Assembly: GCF_012932965.1 (NCBI RefSeq)
Contig: NZ_JABBXH010000005.1
Location: 62,001 to 126,000, forward strand
DNA from: Thalassotalea algicola
GTDB lineage: Bacteria; Pseudomonadota; Gammaproteobacteria; Enterobacterales; Alteromonadaceae
Direction of reading: 5' to 3'
DNA length: 64,000 nt
Part shown: piece after piece, positions 54,668 to 62,912 of the stretch
How the letters are laid out: each line of letters begins with the position of its first letter
How positions within the stretch are numbered: the stretch's first letter is position 1
The notes under the pieces: generated by a model
The model's input: the letters and a program-made list of their open reading frames with translations, nothing else
Databases searched by the model: none
Told to the model about the DNA's origin: nothing
Translations under genes and position numbers: made by a program

Positions 54668-55406
54668 GCTCAGTATTGCTGGGCTTGTTGTTGCGATATT
54701 AGCTATATACCTAGGATTTAGTATCGAAGGTGGAGCGATATCGACGCTATTTGAATTTCCAGCATTTATTATTGTATTTGGCGGCACTGTTGGTGCTGTC
54801 ATGTTGCAATCCTCTCATGAACAGTTCTTTCACGCGATTAAATTGTTAAAGTGGGTTTTTACACCGCCAAAATTCGATATCGACAGAGGAATAGAAGATA
54901 TAGTCGACTGGGCACAAAAAGCCCGAGAGTCTGGATATTTAGTACTCGAAAATATAGCGTTTGATATTGATGATCATTTTGTCAATAAGGGGCTGAATTT
55001 TCTTGCTGACGGTGTTGAAACAGAACAGTTAATTACTAATATCGAACTAGATTTAGAATTATATCGCGAGCATAGTTTGCGCTCTGCAAATATTTACGAG
55101 TCAATGGGGGGCTATAGCCCAACTATTGGTATTCTTGGTGCCGTGCTTGGGCTTATTCAAGCAATGAGCAATTTAAGTAATCCAGATATGTTAGGACAAG
55201 GCATTGCTACTGCTTTTGTCGCAACAATATATGGTGTTGGCTTTGCTAATTTAATTTACATTCCTGTAGCTAACAAGTTACGTACAATTATTCATCAGCA
55301 AACCATGTATCGCGAGATGATGGCACAAGGGCTTATTGCAATTTCGCAAGGTGAAAACCCTCATGCCATTGAAAATCGATTGTCAGCATTTAGGTTAAAT
55401 GAATAA
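54660..55406 (+). CDS. motC: Flagellar stator protein, MotA family (MotC type)
   Basis: Ion-channel subunit of the stator that pushes FliG. Start is ATG 54660, 6 bases after AAGGAGG, inside the cheB end. Membrane helices: [38 protein letters not shown], then [20 protein letters not shown] and [20 protein letters not shown]. The cytoplasmic loop between helices 2 and 3 has the charged residues that touch FliG. 248 residues. Gene order cheB-motC-motD-parA-cheW follows Pseudomonas aeruginosa, where this pair is a second, MotAB-like stator. Confidence 0.92.
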   Translation: MDKLSIAGLVVAILAIYLGFSIEGGAISTLFEFPAFIIVFGGTVGAVMLQSSHEQFFHAIKLLKWVFTPPKFDIDRGIEDIVDWAQKARESGYLVLENIAFDIDDHFVNKGLNFLADGVETEQLITNIELDLELYREHSLRSANIYESMGGYSPTIGILGAVLGLIQAMSNLSNPDMLGQGIATAFVATIYGVGFANLIYIPVANKLRTIIHQQTMYREMMAQGLIAISQGENPHAIENRLSAFRLNE

Positions 55407-56371
55407 TGCGTATAAGAATCAAACGCCATGATGTCGAGCACGACGATGTTCATCGTTGGTTAGTTTCTTATGCTGATTATATGACACTTCTTTTTGCTTT
55501 GTTTGTTGTGTTATATGCTATGGCAATGGTCAATGAAGAGCCATTTGAAACGGTCACAGAGTCTTTAGGTCGTGTTTTTCAAGCAAATGATGAACTACCT
55601 AAAAACCGTGGTCACGGCGACGATATTTTACCTGTCAATTCCAGCCGTACTAACAAGCGTTTATATGGCAATGGTATTAAAGATGAGAAAGGTCCAGAGT
55701 TAACCGATGGCGATCCAATATTATCTAATGTATCAGATAGTGATGTTGGCACTAATTTAACTTCGCTTGAGGAAGAGTTACACACCGCGTTATATGATCT
55801 AATTGAGTCGGGGTATGCGCAACTGCAAATCGATGGAGACTGGCTTGAAATTGAACTTAACAGTGGACTGCTTTTTCCTAGCGGATCTTCATCTCCCACC
55901 TCTTCAGCCAGAGCTATTTTGTCGGTTATCAATAACATATTAGCTGATGTAACTAATTTTATTCGCGTTAGAGGCTATACTGATAATCAACCGATAAATA
56001 ATGAAATATATGAATCGAATTGGGAGCTTTCTGTATTTCGTGCAACAGCGGTACTACGATTAATGGAAGAGCTTGAAATTGTACCTGAACGCATGGCGAT
56101 TGAAGGTTATGGCCAATATTACCCCAGTGCTGATAATACTACCGAGGAAGGTAGGGCACAAAACCGCAAGGTTGTGATTGCAATTTCAAAGTACGGTTTA
56201 GATAAAGCTAGTTTACTTGAAACGCCAGCGGTAAGTATTAATGATATTCAAGCAGTAGAGGAAGTAGTTGATTCTACTGATAAAGATAATAGAATAAAAA
56301 TTATTAGGTTGGAAAACGGAGCGATTCGTATTACAACCCGTGACGAAGATAATTCTGACGACTCAAATTAA
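55406..56371 (+). CDS. motD: Flagellar stator protein, MotB family (MotD type, OmpA domain)
   Basis: Anchors the stator to peptidoglycan. Basic N-terminus, one membrane helix (YMTLLFALFVVLYAMAMV) preceded by the ion-binding Asp24 (SYADYMTLL), a plug/linker (about 50-150), then the OmpA-like domain (about 155-275: LLFPSGSSSPTSSARAIL, FIRVRGYTDNQPINNEIYES, NWELSVFRATAVLRLMEE). 321 residues. Its ATG shares a base with the motC stop. The C-terminal 45 residues are acidic and variable. Confidence 0.94.
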   Translation: MRIRIKRHDVEHDDVHRWLVSYADYMTLLFALFVVLYAMAMVNEEPFETVTESLGRVFQANDELPKNRGHGDDILPVNSSRTNKRLYGNGIKDEKGPELTDGDPILSNVSDSDVGTNLTSLEEELHTALYDLIESGYAQLQIDGDWLEIELNSGLLFPSGSSSPTSSARAILSVINNILADVTNFIRVRGYTDNQPINNEIYESNWELSVFRATAVLRLMEELEIVPERMAIEGYGQYYPSADNTTEEGRAQNRKVVIAISKYGLDKASLLETPAVSINDIQAVEEVVDSTDKDNRIKIIRLENGAIRITTRDEDNSDDSN

Positions 56372-56383
56372 GTAGGTGCTCTG

Positions 56384-57160
56384 TTGGTAGTTTGGACGAT
56401 AGCAAATCAAAAAGGTGGTGTGGGTAAGACTACGTCAACTATCTCTCTTGGTGGTTTATTAGCAGAGAGGGGAAATAGAGTATTGCTAGTAGATACTGAC
56501 CCGCATGCGTCACTTAGTTATTATTTTGGTATTGAGTCAGAAGATCTAGAGCTAAGCGTCTATGACTTGTTTACTCAAGTTTCTACAAAAGAACAAATTG
56601 AGCAAAGTCTTTGCCCAACAAAATATAAGAATATCGATATTCTTCCTGCAACCATGGGACTAGCGACGCTTGATCGCGCATTGGGTACTAAAGGAGGAAT
56701 GGGTTTAGTGCTTAAAAAGGCGATTCAAAAACTTGAAGGTGATTACGATTTTGTATTGATGGATTGTCCACCTGTACTTGGCGTACTGATGGTAAATGCA
56801 CTAGCAGCATCAGATAGAATTATCGTGCCAGTACAAACTGAGTTCTTAGCCCTAAAAGGCTTAGATCGCATGATGAAAACAATGGAGATAATGCAAGGTG
56901 AACAGCAAGAACCGTTTACTTATACTATAGTTCCAACAATGTTTGATAAAAGAACTAAAGCATCGTTATTGGCGTATCAAAAATTACAAGAAGTCTATGG
57001 TGATACCGTTTGGCCAGGTGTTATTCCTGTAGATACTAACTTTAGAAACGCTAGTGTTGCACAAAAAGTTCCTTCGGATTACGCAGGAGCCTCTAGAGGG
57101 GTGTATGCTTATAAGAGCTTACTTAAACATTTATTAAAACTTTCGGTGGTGAAAAAGTAG
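56384..57160 (+). CDS. parC: ParC, ParA-like ATPase for polar chemotaxis array placement
   Basis: In Vibrio, ParC recruits chemoreceptor arrays to the cell pole through ParP. Walker A is KGGVGKTT (10-17), with VLLVDTDPHASLSYYFGIES, DFVLMDCPPVLGVLMVNALA and VPVQTEFLALKGLDRMMKTM as further ParA signatures. 258 residues. Start TTG 56384 is the only one that keeps the conserved first strand (VVWTIANQK); GTAGGTG lies before it. The gene is followed directly by the CheW-like parP. Confidence 0.9.
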   Translation: MVVWTIANQKGGVGKTTSTISLGGLLAERGNRVLLVDTDPHASLSYYFGIESEDLELSVYDLFTQVSTKEQIEQSLCPTKYKNIDILPATMGLATLDRALGTKGGMGLVLKKAIQKLEGDYDFVLMDCPPVLGVLMVNALAASDRIIVPVQTEFLALKGLDRMMKTMEIMQGEQQEPFTYTIVPTMFDKRTKASLLAYQKLQEVYGDTVWPGVIPVDTNFRNASVAQKVPSDYAGASRGVYAYKSLLKHLLKLSVVKK

Positions 57161-57937
57161 ATGTCAAAATCATTAGCTGCTAGTCAAAAAGTTATGAAGT
57201 CTTACTTGTCTGAACTATTAACAGACGAGTCAGAGCAGCTGGAACACAAAGAGCCAGAAAACCAGAAGTTAGAAAAGTTACTGGAAAATGTAACACCGAC
57301 TACAACATTACCAATTGAAGAAAAAGTAACTACTACAAAAGCTAAAGCTAAAGTAGAAATACCAACTGCTGAGCCGCCCGTTGTTAAAAAATCGGCGCCA
57401 GTTATTGAAGAAGCACCAGCCAAAGATATCGAGCTTCAAACTATCAAGAGCCAAAAAGGCATTACGGTTGAAGTGCGAAAAGATTATCGAGAAGGTAGCT
57501 TTCAAGCTATGTTTTTCGAAGTGGCAGGTCTTACCATTGCGGTGCCATTAATCGAGCTAGGCGGCATACATAATGTTGAACCTATCAATAATTTGATGGG
57601 AAAACCAAATTGGTTTAAAGGGGTAATGTTACACCGAGAAGAAAAAATTAACGTTGTTGATACTGCGCAATGGGTGATGCCAGAAAAGTGTGATGATAAA
57701 TTAAAAGATTCACTAAACTATCAATATATTATAATGTTAAGTAATAGTCAGTGGGGGCTAATGGCAGAAACATTAGTTGATACTGTTACTTTAGAACAGT
57801 CCGATGTGAAGTGGATGGAAAATTCACATAAAAGACCTTGGCTCGCCGGGTTAGTAAAAGACAGAATGTGTGCGTTACTAGATGTAGATGCCCTTATCAC
57901 GTTGTTAGATAAAGGGCTTGACGTATACCAAGCATAA
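57161..57937 (+). CDS. parP: ParP, CheW-like array integration protein
   Basis: ParP joins ParC to CheA and the receptors in Vibrio. The gene begins right after the parC stop. The N-terminal part (1-~35, KVMKSYLSELLTDESEQLEH) is a likely ParC-binding helix; a Pro/Thr/Lys linker runs to about residue 105, and the C-terminal CheW-like (AIF) domain starts with FQAMFFEVAGLTIAVPLIEL and includes KPNWFKGVMLHREEKINVVD. 258 residues. The classical CheW cheW lies 49 bases downstream, so this is a separate function. Confidence 0.85.
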   Translation: MSKSLAASQKVMKSYLSELLTDESEQLEHKEPENQKLEKLLENVTPTTTLPIEEKVTTTKAKAKVEIPTAEPPVVKKSAPVIEEAPAKDIELQTIKSQKGITVEVRKDYREGSFQAMFFEVAGLTIAVPLIELGGIHNVEPINNLMGKPNWFKGVMLHREEKINVVDTAQWVMPEKCDDKLKDSLNYQYIIMLSNSQWGLMAETLVDTVTLEQSDVKWMENSHKRPWLAGLVKDRMCALLDVDALITLLDKGLDVYQA

Positions 57938-57986
57938 ATATGTTGCCTTCAACGCAACCTAGAAAATTAACTTGAGGACAAGAAGT

Positions 57987-58481
57987 ATGTCTGATGAAAG
58001 ACGTAATGCTAATGAAGCTATCGATACCAATGATGAAGTATTGCAATGGGTAACGTTTAAGTTAGAAACTGAAACTTATGGCATTAACGTAATGCAAGTC
58101 CAAGAAGTATTACGTTATACCGAAATTGCTCCAGTTCCAGGTGCACCAGACTATGTACTAGGGATTATAAATCTTCGTGGTAATGTTGTTACGGTTATCG
58201 ATACTCGCTCTCGGTTTGGACTAGAATCAGCTGAAGTAACTGATAATACGCGCATTGTGATTATTGAAGCAGAAAAACAAGTAATTGGTATTTTGGTTGA
58301 TAGTGTCGCTGAAGTTGTTTACTTGAAAGCTTCTGAAATTGATGTTGCACCAAATGTTGGAAATGAAGAAAGTGCTAGATTTATTCAAGGCGTATCTAAC
58401 AGAGAAGGTGAGCTGTTAATTTTAGTTGATCTGAATAAATTACTTTCAGACGACGAATGGGATGAACTTAAACAGTTCTAA
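57987..58481 (+). CDS. cheW: CheW, chemotaxis coupling protein
   Basis: Couples receptors to CheA. Start is ATG 57987 with TTGAGGACA upstream; an in-frame TTG at 57972 lies inside that site. CheW domain: WVTFKLETETYGINVMQVQE, PGAPDYVLGIINLRGNVVTV, IVIIEAEKQVIGILVDSVAE, and the end LILVDLNKLLSDDEWDELKQ. 164 residues. It closes the operon and has a strong terminator directly after it. Confidence 0.96.
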   Translation: MSDERRNANEAIDTNDEVLQWVTFKLETETYGINVMQVQEVLRYTEIAPVPGAPDYVLGIINLRGNVVTVIDTRSRFGLESAEVTDNTRIVIIEAEKQVIGILVDSVAEVVYLKASEIDVAPNVGNEESARFIQGVSNREGELLILVDLNKLLSDDEWDELKQF

Positions 58482-58496
58482 ACCGTTAATTTAAGC

Positions 58497-58524
58497 AAAA
58501 AAGCCTGATTGTCAGGCTTTTTTT
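58497..58524 (+). terminator. Rho-independent terminator after cheW
   Basis: AAAAAAGCCTGA (58497-58508) and TCAGGCTTTTTTT (58512-58524) pair around TTG. It is the end of the che/mot operon. The GTG start of the next frame follows directly after the T run. Confidence 0.92.
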
Positions 58525-58998
58525 GTGAATGGAACTATAGCATTGCATATCGAACTTACTATCCTTGCGTTGGGACTACTGATTGTTTTAGTAACATATT
58601 CAGTTTTGTTATTTAAATTTTTTCGATTATCAAGTCAATTAAAGCTTTTGCAAAGTCAAATAACAGCGACAGAGTTGTTAAATGGTGACTTGCAAATGAA
58701 CTTAAGTACCTTACATAAAGAATTTACTGACTTTAAAGTGAACTGTGAGCTTGCTGAAACGGAAAATAGTCAAGTAAGTAAACAACTTGAACATCGTATT
58801 AAGACCCTTCAACAAGAGCAGGCTTCAATTAATAGCCAGTTAATACAGGTTCAAGAGCAGCAACCTCAAGATAAGTTCTACACTCGAGCTAATAAATTGG
58901 CAGAAAAAGGTGCAGATGTAGAAGAAATCATGGCTGAGTGCGACTTACCTAGAGCTGAGGTTGAAATGCTATTAGCCATACATAAACAAGGTAAGTAG
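58525..58998 (+). CDS. DUF2802 family membrane-anchored coiled-coil protein
   Basis: N-terminal membrane helix (LTILALGLLIVLVTYSVLLF, about 10-30), then a coiled coil (about 40-115: LEHRIKTLQQEQASINSQL) and a small conserved C-terminal end (ANKLAEKGADVEEIMAECDL, then PRAEVEMLLAIHKQGK) that resembles the DUF2802 domain found after cheW in Alteromonadales and Pseudomonas. Function unknown. The start is uncertain: GTG 58525 comes right after the T run of the terminator, with only AGG in the hairpin stem as ribosome site; TTG 58543 is possible. 157 residues. Confidence 0.78.
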   Translation: MNGTIALHIELTILALGLLIVLVTYSVLLFKFFRLSSQLKLLQSQITATELLNGDLQMNLSTLHKEFTDFKVNCELAETENSQVSKQLEHRIKTLQQEQASINSQLIQVQEQQPQDKFYTRANKLAEKGADVEEIMAECDLPRAEVEMLLAIHKQGK

Positions 58999-59111
58999 TT
59001 CGCAACATTTAGAAATGGTTTTTAATATCGATGTTTGTAAAGGTAAGTGCAACTTAACTACTCTGCATGTTAATATGCCGCCGAAAATAATAATGATTCA
59101 AGGGTTTTTTC

Positions 59112-59885
59112 GTGAATAGTATTTCTTCTCCCCCGCGTTTTATGCGCATGTTTTTCGTCACATGTTTATTAGTGTTATCGGGCTGTTCATCGACACCTGA
59201 TGTCGAAAATGACCCTAAAGATCCGTTAGAGCCAATTAATCGAGTCTCGTGGACGATTACTTGGGACTATGCAGATAAGTACGTGTTTAAACCTGCTTCG
59301 TCAGCTTATGCTGATTATACGCCGACGTTTTTACGATCTGGTTTACATAATATGGCGTTAAACCTTAATGAACCCTCGTCGTTTATTAATAACCTATTGC
59401 AAGGTAAATTTACTAACGCAGGTAAAAGTGCCGGGCGATTTATTTTAAACTCCACTATTGGCTTATTTGGCTTCTTCGACCCTGCGAGTGATTTTGAATG
59501 GTCAACGCCACAAGAAGAGTTTGGTGAAGTATTAGCTGTTTATGGCGTAGGTGATGGCCCTTATATTGTTATTCCAGGCTTAGGTCCAAGCTCTGTACGT
59601 GAAGAAGTTGGTGATTTTGTCGATCGGTACTATTGGCCTCTAGCGGTTATTGATTTTTGGCCAAATATTGTGCGTAGTGCGATTATCGGCCTTGAAGCGC
59701 GAGCTTCACTTGGCGATCAGGAGCAACTTATTTATGAGGCTGTTGACCCGTACGAGTTTGTTAAAAACGTTTATTTCCAAAATATGCAATATAAAGTTTA
59801 TGACGGTAACCCACCGATAGAAGTGGATGAAGATGAAGAAGCTGAACTTGACGCATACTTAGATGAATTTGAAGATGAAGGCTAA
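59112..59885 (+). CDS. mlaA: MlaA (VacJ), outer-membrane phospholipid transport lipoprotein
   Basis: MlaA removes phospholipids from the outer leaflet of the outer membrane and hands them to MlaC. Start GTG 59112 (AAGGG 7 bases upstream); an internal ATG at 59142 would also leave a signal. Lipobox LSGC with Cys25. The mature protein shows DPLEPINRVSWTITWDYADK, FINNLLQGKFTNAGKSAGRF, FILNSTIGLFGFFDPASDF and GEVLAVYGVGDGPYIVIPGL, GPSSVREEVGDFVD, as in the family. 257 residues with an acidic end. It is not flagellar. Confidence 0.95.
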   Translation: MNSISSPPRFMRMFFVTCLLVLSGCSSTPDVENDPKDPLEPINRVSWTITWDYADKYVFKPASSAYADYTPTFLRSGLHNMALNLNEPSSFINNLLQGKFTNAGKSAGRFILNSTIGLFGFFDPASDFEWSTPQEEFGEVLAVYGVGDGPYIVIPGLGPSSVREEVGDFVDRYYWPLAVIDFWPNIVRSAIIGLEARASLGDQEQLIYEAVDPYEFVKNVYFQNMQYKVYDGNPPIEVDEDEEAELDAYLDEFEDEG

Positions 59886-59898
59886 TATAAAAGCTAGT

Positions 59899-59924
59899 AA
59901 AAAGGTGCATGATTGCACCTTTTT
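59899..59924 (+). terminator. Rho-independent terminator after mlaA
   Basis: AAAAAGGTGCA and TGCACCTTTTT pair around TGAT-type loop bases, 14 bases after the mlaA stop. The symmetry would allow action in both directions. Confidence 0.88.
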
Positions 59925-60023
59925 ATGTCTTTATTTATTAATTGCTTAACAACACTTAACCCTATTGATAGAATTCGCCGTTGTTTTATCGTTAATTAGC
60001 TCTTGCAAGGACATAGTTGCTCA

Positions 60024-62759
60024 ATGAGAAAATTCGTAATAAAAATTGCTGCGCTAGCGGCAGGTCTACTAATTTCCGTGTCGGCACTGACAGCCGCAGT
60101 ACCTAGTCAAATTTCCCCGCAGCAACTTGAACAATTCAAAAAATTACCTGCCTCACAACAGAGAGCTTTGGCGCAAAGTATGGGCGTTGACTACAATGCC
60201 ATTAAAAAACAGCTTCAAGGCACAGGGCAACAAGAAAATGAAAAATTCAACCAAGAGGACGTTGTTTACCCTCGTGGTACAAAATTTGATGAAAAGGGTA
60301 ATCCTATTTTTCCTGATGATGAATTTTTAGAAGAAGAGGAAGAAGGGGATACTGAGCCAAAACCATTTGGCTATGAAGTATTCGCCAATGCGCCATACAC
60401 TTTTGCACCGACCATGGATATCGCAGTTCCTGAAAACTACATTATTGGTGCTGGTGATGTTCTTAAAATTCAAATGTTTGGTAAAGAGAATGAAGAGCAT
60501 GAGTTGTCAGTTAATCGTCGCGGTGAAATTGTATTACCTAATTTAGGGCCATTTTCTGTTTCCGGGTTAACTTACCGCGAATTAAAAAACTATTTTTCTA
60601 AAGAAATCAAAAAGAAAGTACTTGGCGTTGATGTCGTGGTAACTCTTTCAGAGCTACGCTCAATGCGCATATTTGTCGCTGGTGATGCATTTAAGCCGGG
60701 CCCATATGTATTGAGCGCATTATCAAGTGTTACACATGCAATTTTTGCCGCTGGTGGTATTAATGATATAGGTTCATTGCGAAATATTCAGGTTAAACGG
60801 GCAGGTAAATTAGTTACCACGTTGGACTTATATGACCTGTTAATTTTCGGTGACTCATCAAGTGATATTCTGCTTAAGTCGGGTGATGTTGTGTTTATTG
60901 CGCCTGTTGGTGATCGCGTAACTGTCGACGGTGAAGTTCGACGTCCAGCTATTTATGAGTTAGCAAACAAAGAAAGTTTCGAGTCAGTAGTTAAGATGGC
61001 GGGCGGGTTATTGCCATCGGCATATCCATCTTCAACCGTGGTTGAACGATTTAATCAACACAATATTCGAACGATCGTTAATATTGATCTGACTAAATCG
61101 GAAGCCAAAGCCAAACTTGTTAAAGGTGGTGATGTTGTTAAGGTGATGAAAACATCTGAACAGTACGATGAGTCGGTAACGATTATTGGTGCGGTAGCTC
61201 GTCCGGGTAAATACCAGTGGCACAAAGGGCAGAGAGTAACGGATTTATTACCTAATATTCACGCCTACATGTTAGAAGATGCGGACTTGAATTACAGCAT
61301 AATTGTTAGAGAAAAGGACATTGGCCGCAATATTGAAGTATTGCAGTTTAGCTTATTCAATGCGTTAAGTGATCTAAACTCGCAAGATAATTTACTTATT
61401 CAACCGCATGATCGAGTTCTAGTTTTTTCAATTAATGAAAAGAATGCTTTTGCAGAAGAGTCATTAGATTTATTGGCAATGACTCAAGAAGAATTAAAGA
61501 AAAAGAGTAAAGAAAAAGCTAAAGAACAATATAAAGATCGCATGTTTTGGCTAGAGTATGGTGAAGAAGAGCCATTAGAAGAGTTTGATGAATTAGATGA
61601 ATCACTTAAGCTTGCCGAAAAATCAATGGAAGAACTGACAGGAGGCTCTTATGAAGAAGAAGTTGACCCTAAAGATATTGCTATTTTTTCTCGCCAAAGG
61701 TTGTTAACTCCAGTTATTAAAAAGCTTCAATACCAAGCTGCATCAGGAGAACCGCTTCAACTAATTGAAGTGGTAGGTGCGGTTAAATATCCTGGCATTT
61801 ATCCATTAGCTCAGAATTCTAATGTCCAAGATCTTGTTGCTGCATCTGGAGGGTTACTAGAATCAGCCTATTTAGATCGCGCGGAGATTACCCGAAATGA
61901 AATAGTGGATAATAAAGCACAAAAAAGCTCAATGAATATTAACCTTCACAGTGCTATTGCTGGGGAAGTTGCACATAATATATCAATACAAAGTAAAGAC
62001 CGTCTAAATATTCACACTATTCCTGCTTGGCAAGAAAACCACATTATTGAGTTAAGAGGCGAATTTTTATTTCCTGGTAAATACACCATTCAACGCGGTG
62101 AAACTTTGGGGCAATTAATAGAGCGTGCAGGCGGTTTTTCTGAGTTTGCTTATTTAGATGGTTCTGTATTTACTCGCGAAAAGCTAAAACAGTTAGAGTT
62201 GCAAAACATTTTAAAAGTTTCAGAAAGCTTGCGTATGGAAATTGCGTCAAAGAGTTTGTCTCAAAAGGATTCCCAATCTATTGACTATGAACAAGCACGA
62301 ATGCTATTGGCGGATTTGACTAAAGTACAACCAGTAGGTCGTTTGGTTGTAGACTTGCCAAGAATTAGTAAAGACTTGAATGCGGATATATTGTTAGAAA
62401 ATGGCGACGTCCTTTATGTACCAACTAAACAAAACTCAATTAATGTTGTTGGGCAGGTTCAAGTAGCAACATCACATTTATATCGTGATGGATTAGATGC
62501 TCATGATTATGTCGAGCTAAGCGGCGGAGTTAAGCAACAAGCTGATGATGGTCGGATATATGTTATAAAGGCAAATGGGCGTGTCATTATTCCTGATTCT
62601 AACAGTTGGTTTTCAAGCAATGAAAATACTTTGAGCCCGGGAGATACAGTAGTTGTACCATTAGATTCATACTTTATGGATAACCTAAGTTTATGGTCTA
62701 CTGCGACACAAATTATTTACCAAATGGCAGTAGCAGTGGCATCTATATCAAAGATTTAG
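60024..62759 (+). CDS. Multi-SLBB polysaccharide export protein (Wza-like, outer membrane)
   Basis: Forms the outer-membrane and periplasmic exit channel for a surface polysaccharide. Start ATG 60024 gives a signal peptide (KFVIKIAALAAGLLISVSAL); a TTG at 60003 would add seven residues. A Poly_export domain follows (about 138-235: YIIGAGDVLKIQMFGKENEE), then at least four SLBB-like segments (AGDAFKPGPYVLSALSS, DGEVRRPAIYELANKE, VGAVKYPGIYPLAQNSN, RGEFLFPGKYTIQRGE) and QVQVATSHLYRDGLDAHDYV near the end. A charged insert (about 485-555) separates two groups. There is no lipobox, unlike Wza of E. coli. About 911 residues. Confidence 0.9.
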   Translation: MRKFVIKIAALAAGLLISVSALTAAVPSQISPQQLEQFKKLPASQQRALAQSMGVDYNAIKKQLQGTGQQENEKFNQEDVVYPRGTKFDEKGNPIFPDDEFLEEEEEGDTEPKPFGYEVFANAPYTFAPTMDIAVPENYIIGAGDVLKIQMFGKENEEHELSVNRRGEIVLPNLGPFSVSGLTYRELKNYFSKEIKKKVLGVDVVVTLSELRSMRIFVAGDAFKPGPYVLSALSSVTHAIFAAGGINDIGSLRNIQVKRAGKLVTTLDLYDLLIFGDSSSDILLKSGDVVFIAPVGDRVTVDGEVRRPAIYELANKESFESVVKMAGGLLPSAYPSSTVVERFNQHNIRTIVNIDLTKSEAKAKLVKGGDVVKVMKTSEQYDESVTIIGAVARPGKYQWHKGQRVTDLLPNIHAYMLEDADLNYSIIVREKDIGRNIEVLQFSLFNALSDLNSQDNLLIQPHDRVLVFSINEKNAFAEESLDLLAMTQEELKKKSKEKAKEQYKDRMFWLEYGEEEPLEEFDELDESLKLAEKSMEELTGGSYEEEVDPKDIAIFSRQRLLTPVIKKLQYQAASGEPLQLIEVVGAVKYPGIYPLAQNSNVQDLVAASGGLLESAYLDRAEITRNEIVDNKAQKSSMNINLHSAIAGEVAHNISIQSKDRLNIHTIPAWQENHIIELRGEFLFPGKYTIQRGETLGQLIERAGGFSEFAYLDGSVFTREKLKQLELQNILKVSESLRMEIASKSLSQKDSQSIDYEQARMLLADLTKVQPVGRLVVDLPRISKDLNADILLENGDVLYVPTKQNSINVVGQVQVATSHLYRDGLDAHDYVELSGGVKQQADDGRIYVIKANGRVIIPDSNSWFSSNENTLSPGDTVVVPLDSYFMDNLSLWSTATQIIYQMAVAVASISKI

Positions 62760-62783
62760 CATTAAATTATGTAAATTTGTGTA

Positions 62784-62820
62784 ACTTAGCTAGAAAAGCA
62801 TTCGTATTTACTAGCTAAGT
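62784..62820 (+). terminator. Inverted repeat after the SLBB gene
   Basis: ACTTAGCTAG and CTAGCTAAGT pair perfectly around 17 bases, 24 bases after the stop. There is no T run, so transcription end is only possible. No JUMPstart or ops element (GGCGGTAG) was found in the 153-base gap to the next gene. Confidence 0.4.
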
Positions 62821-62912
62821 CACCAATATAACACTATAATTCACGCTGATTTACGGACGTGCTTTAACAGATTTGAAGCAACAATTAATTTAATTGGTCA
62901 CCTTTAAACAAT

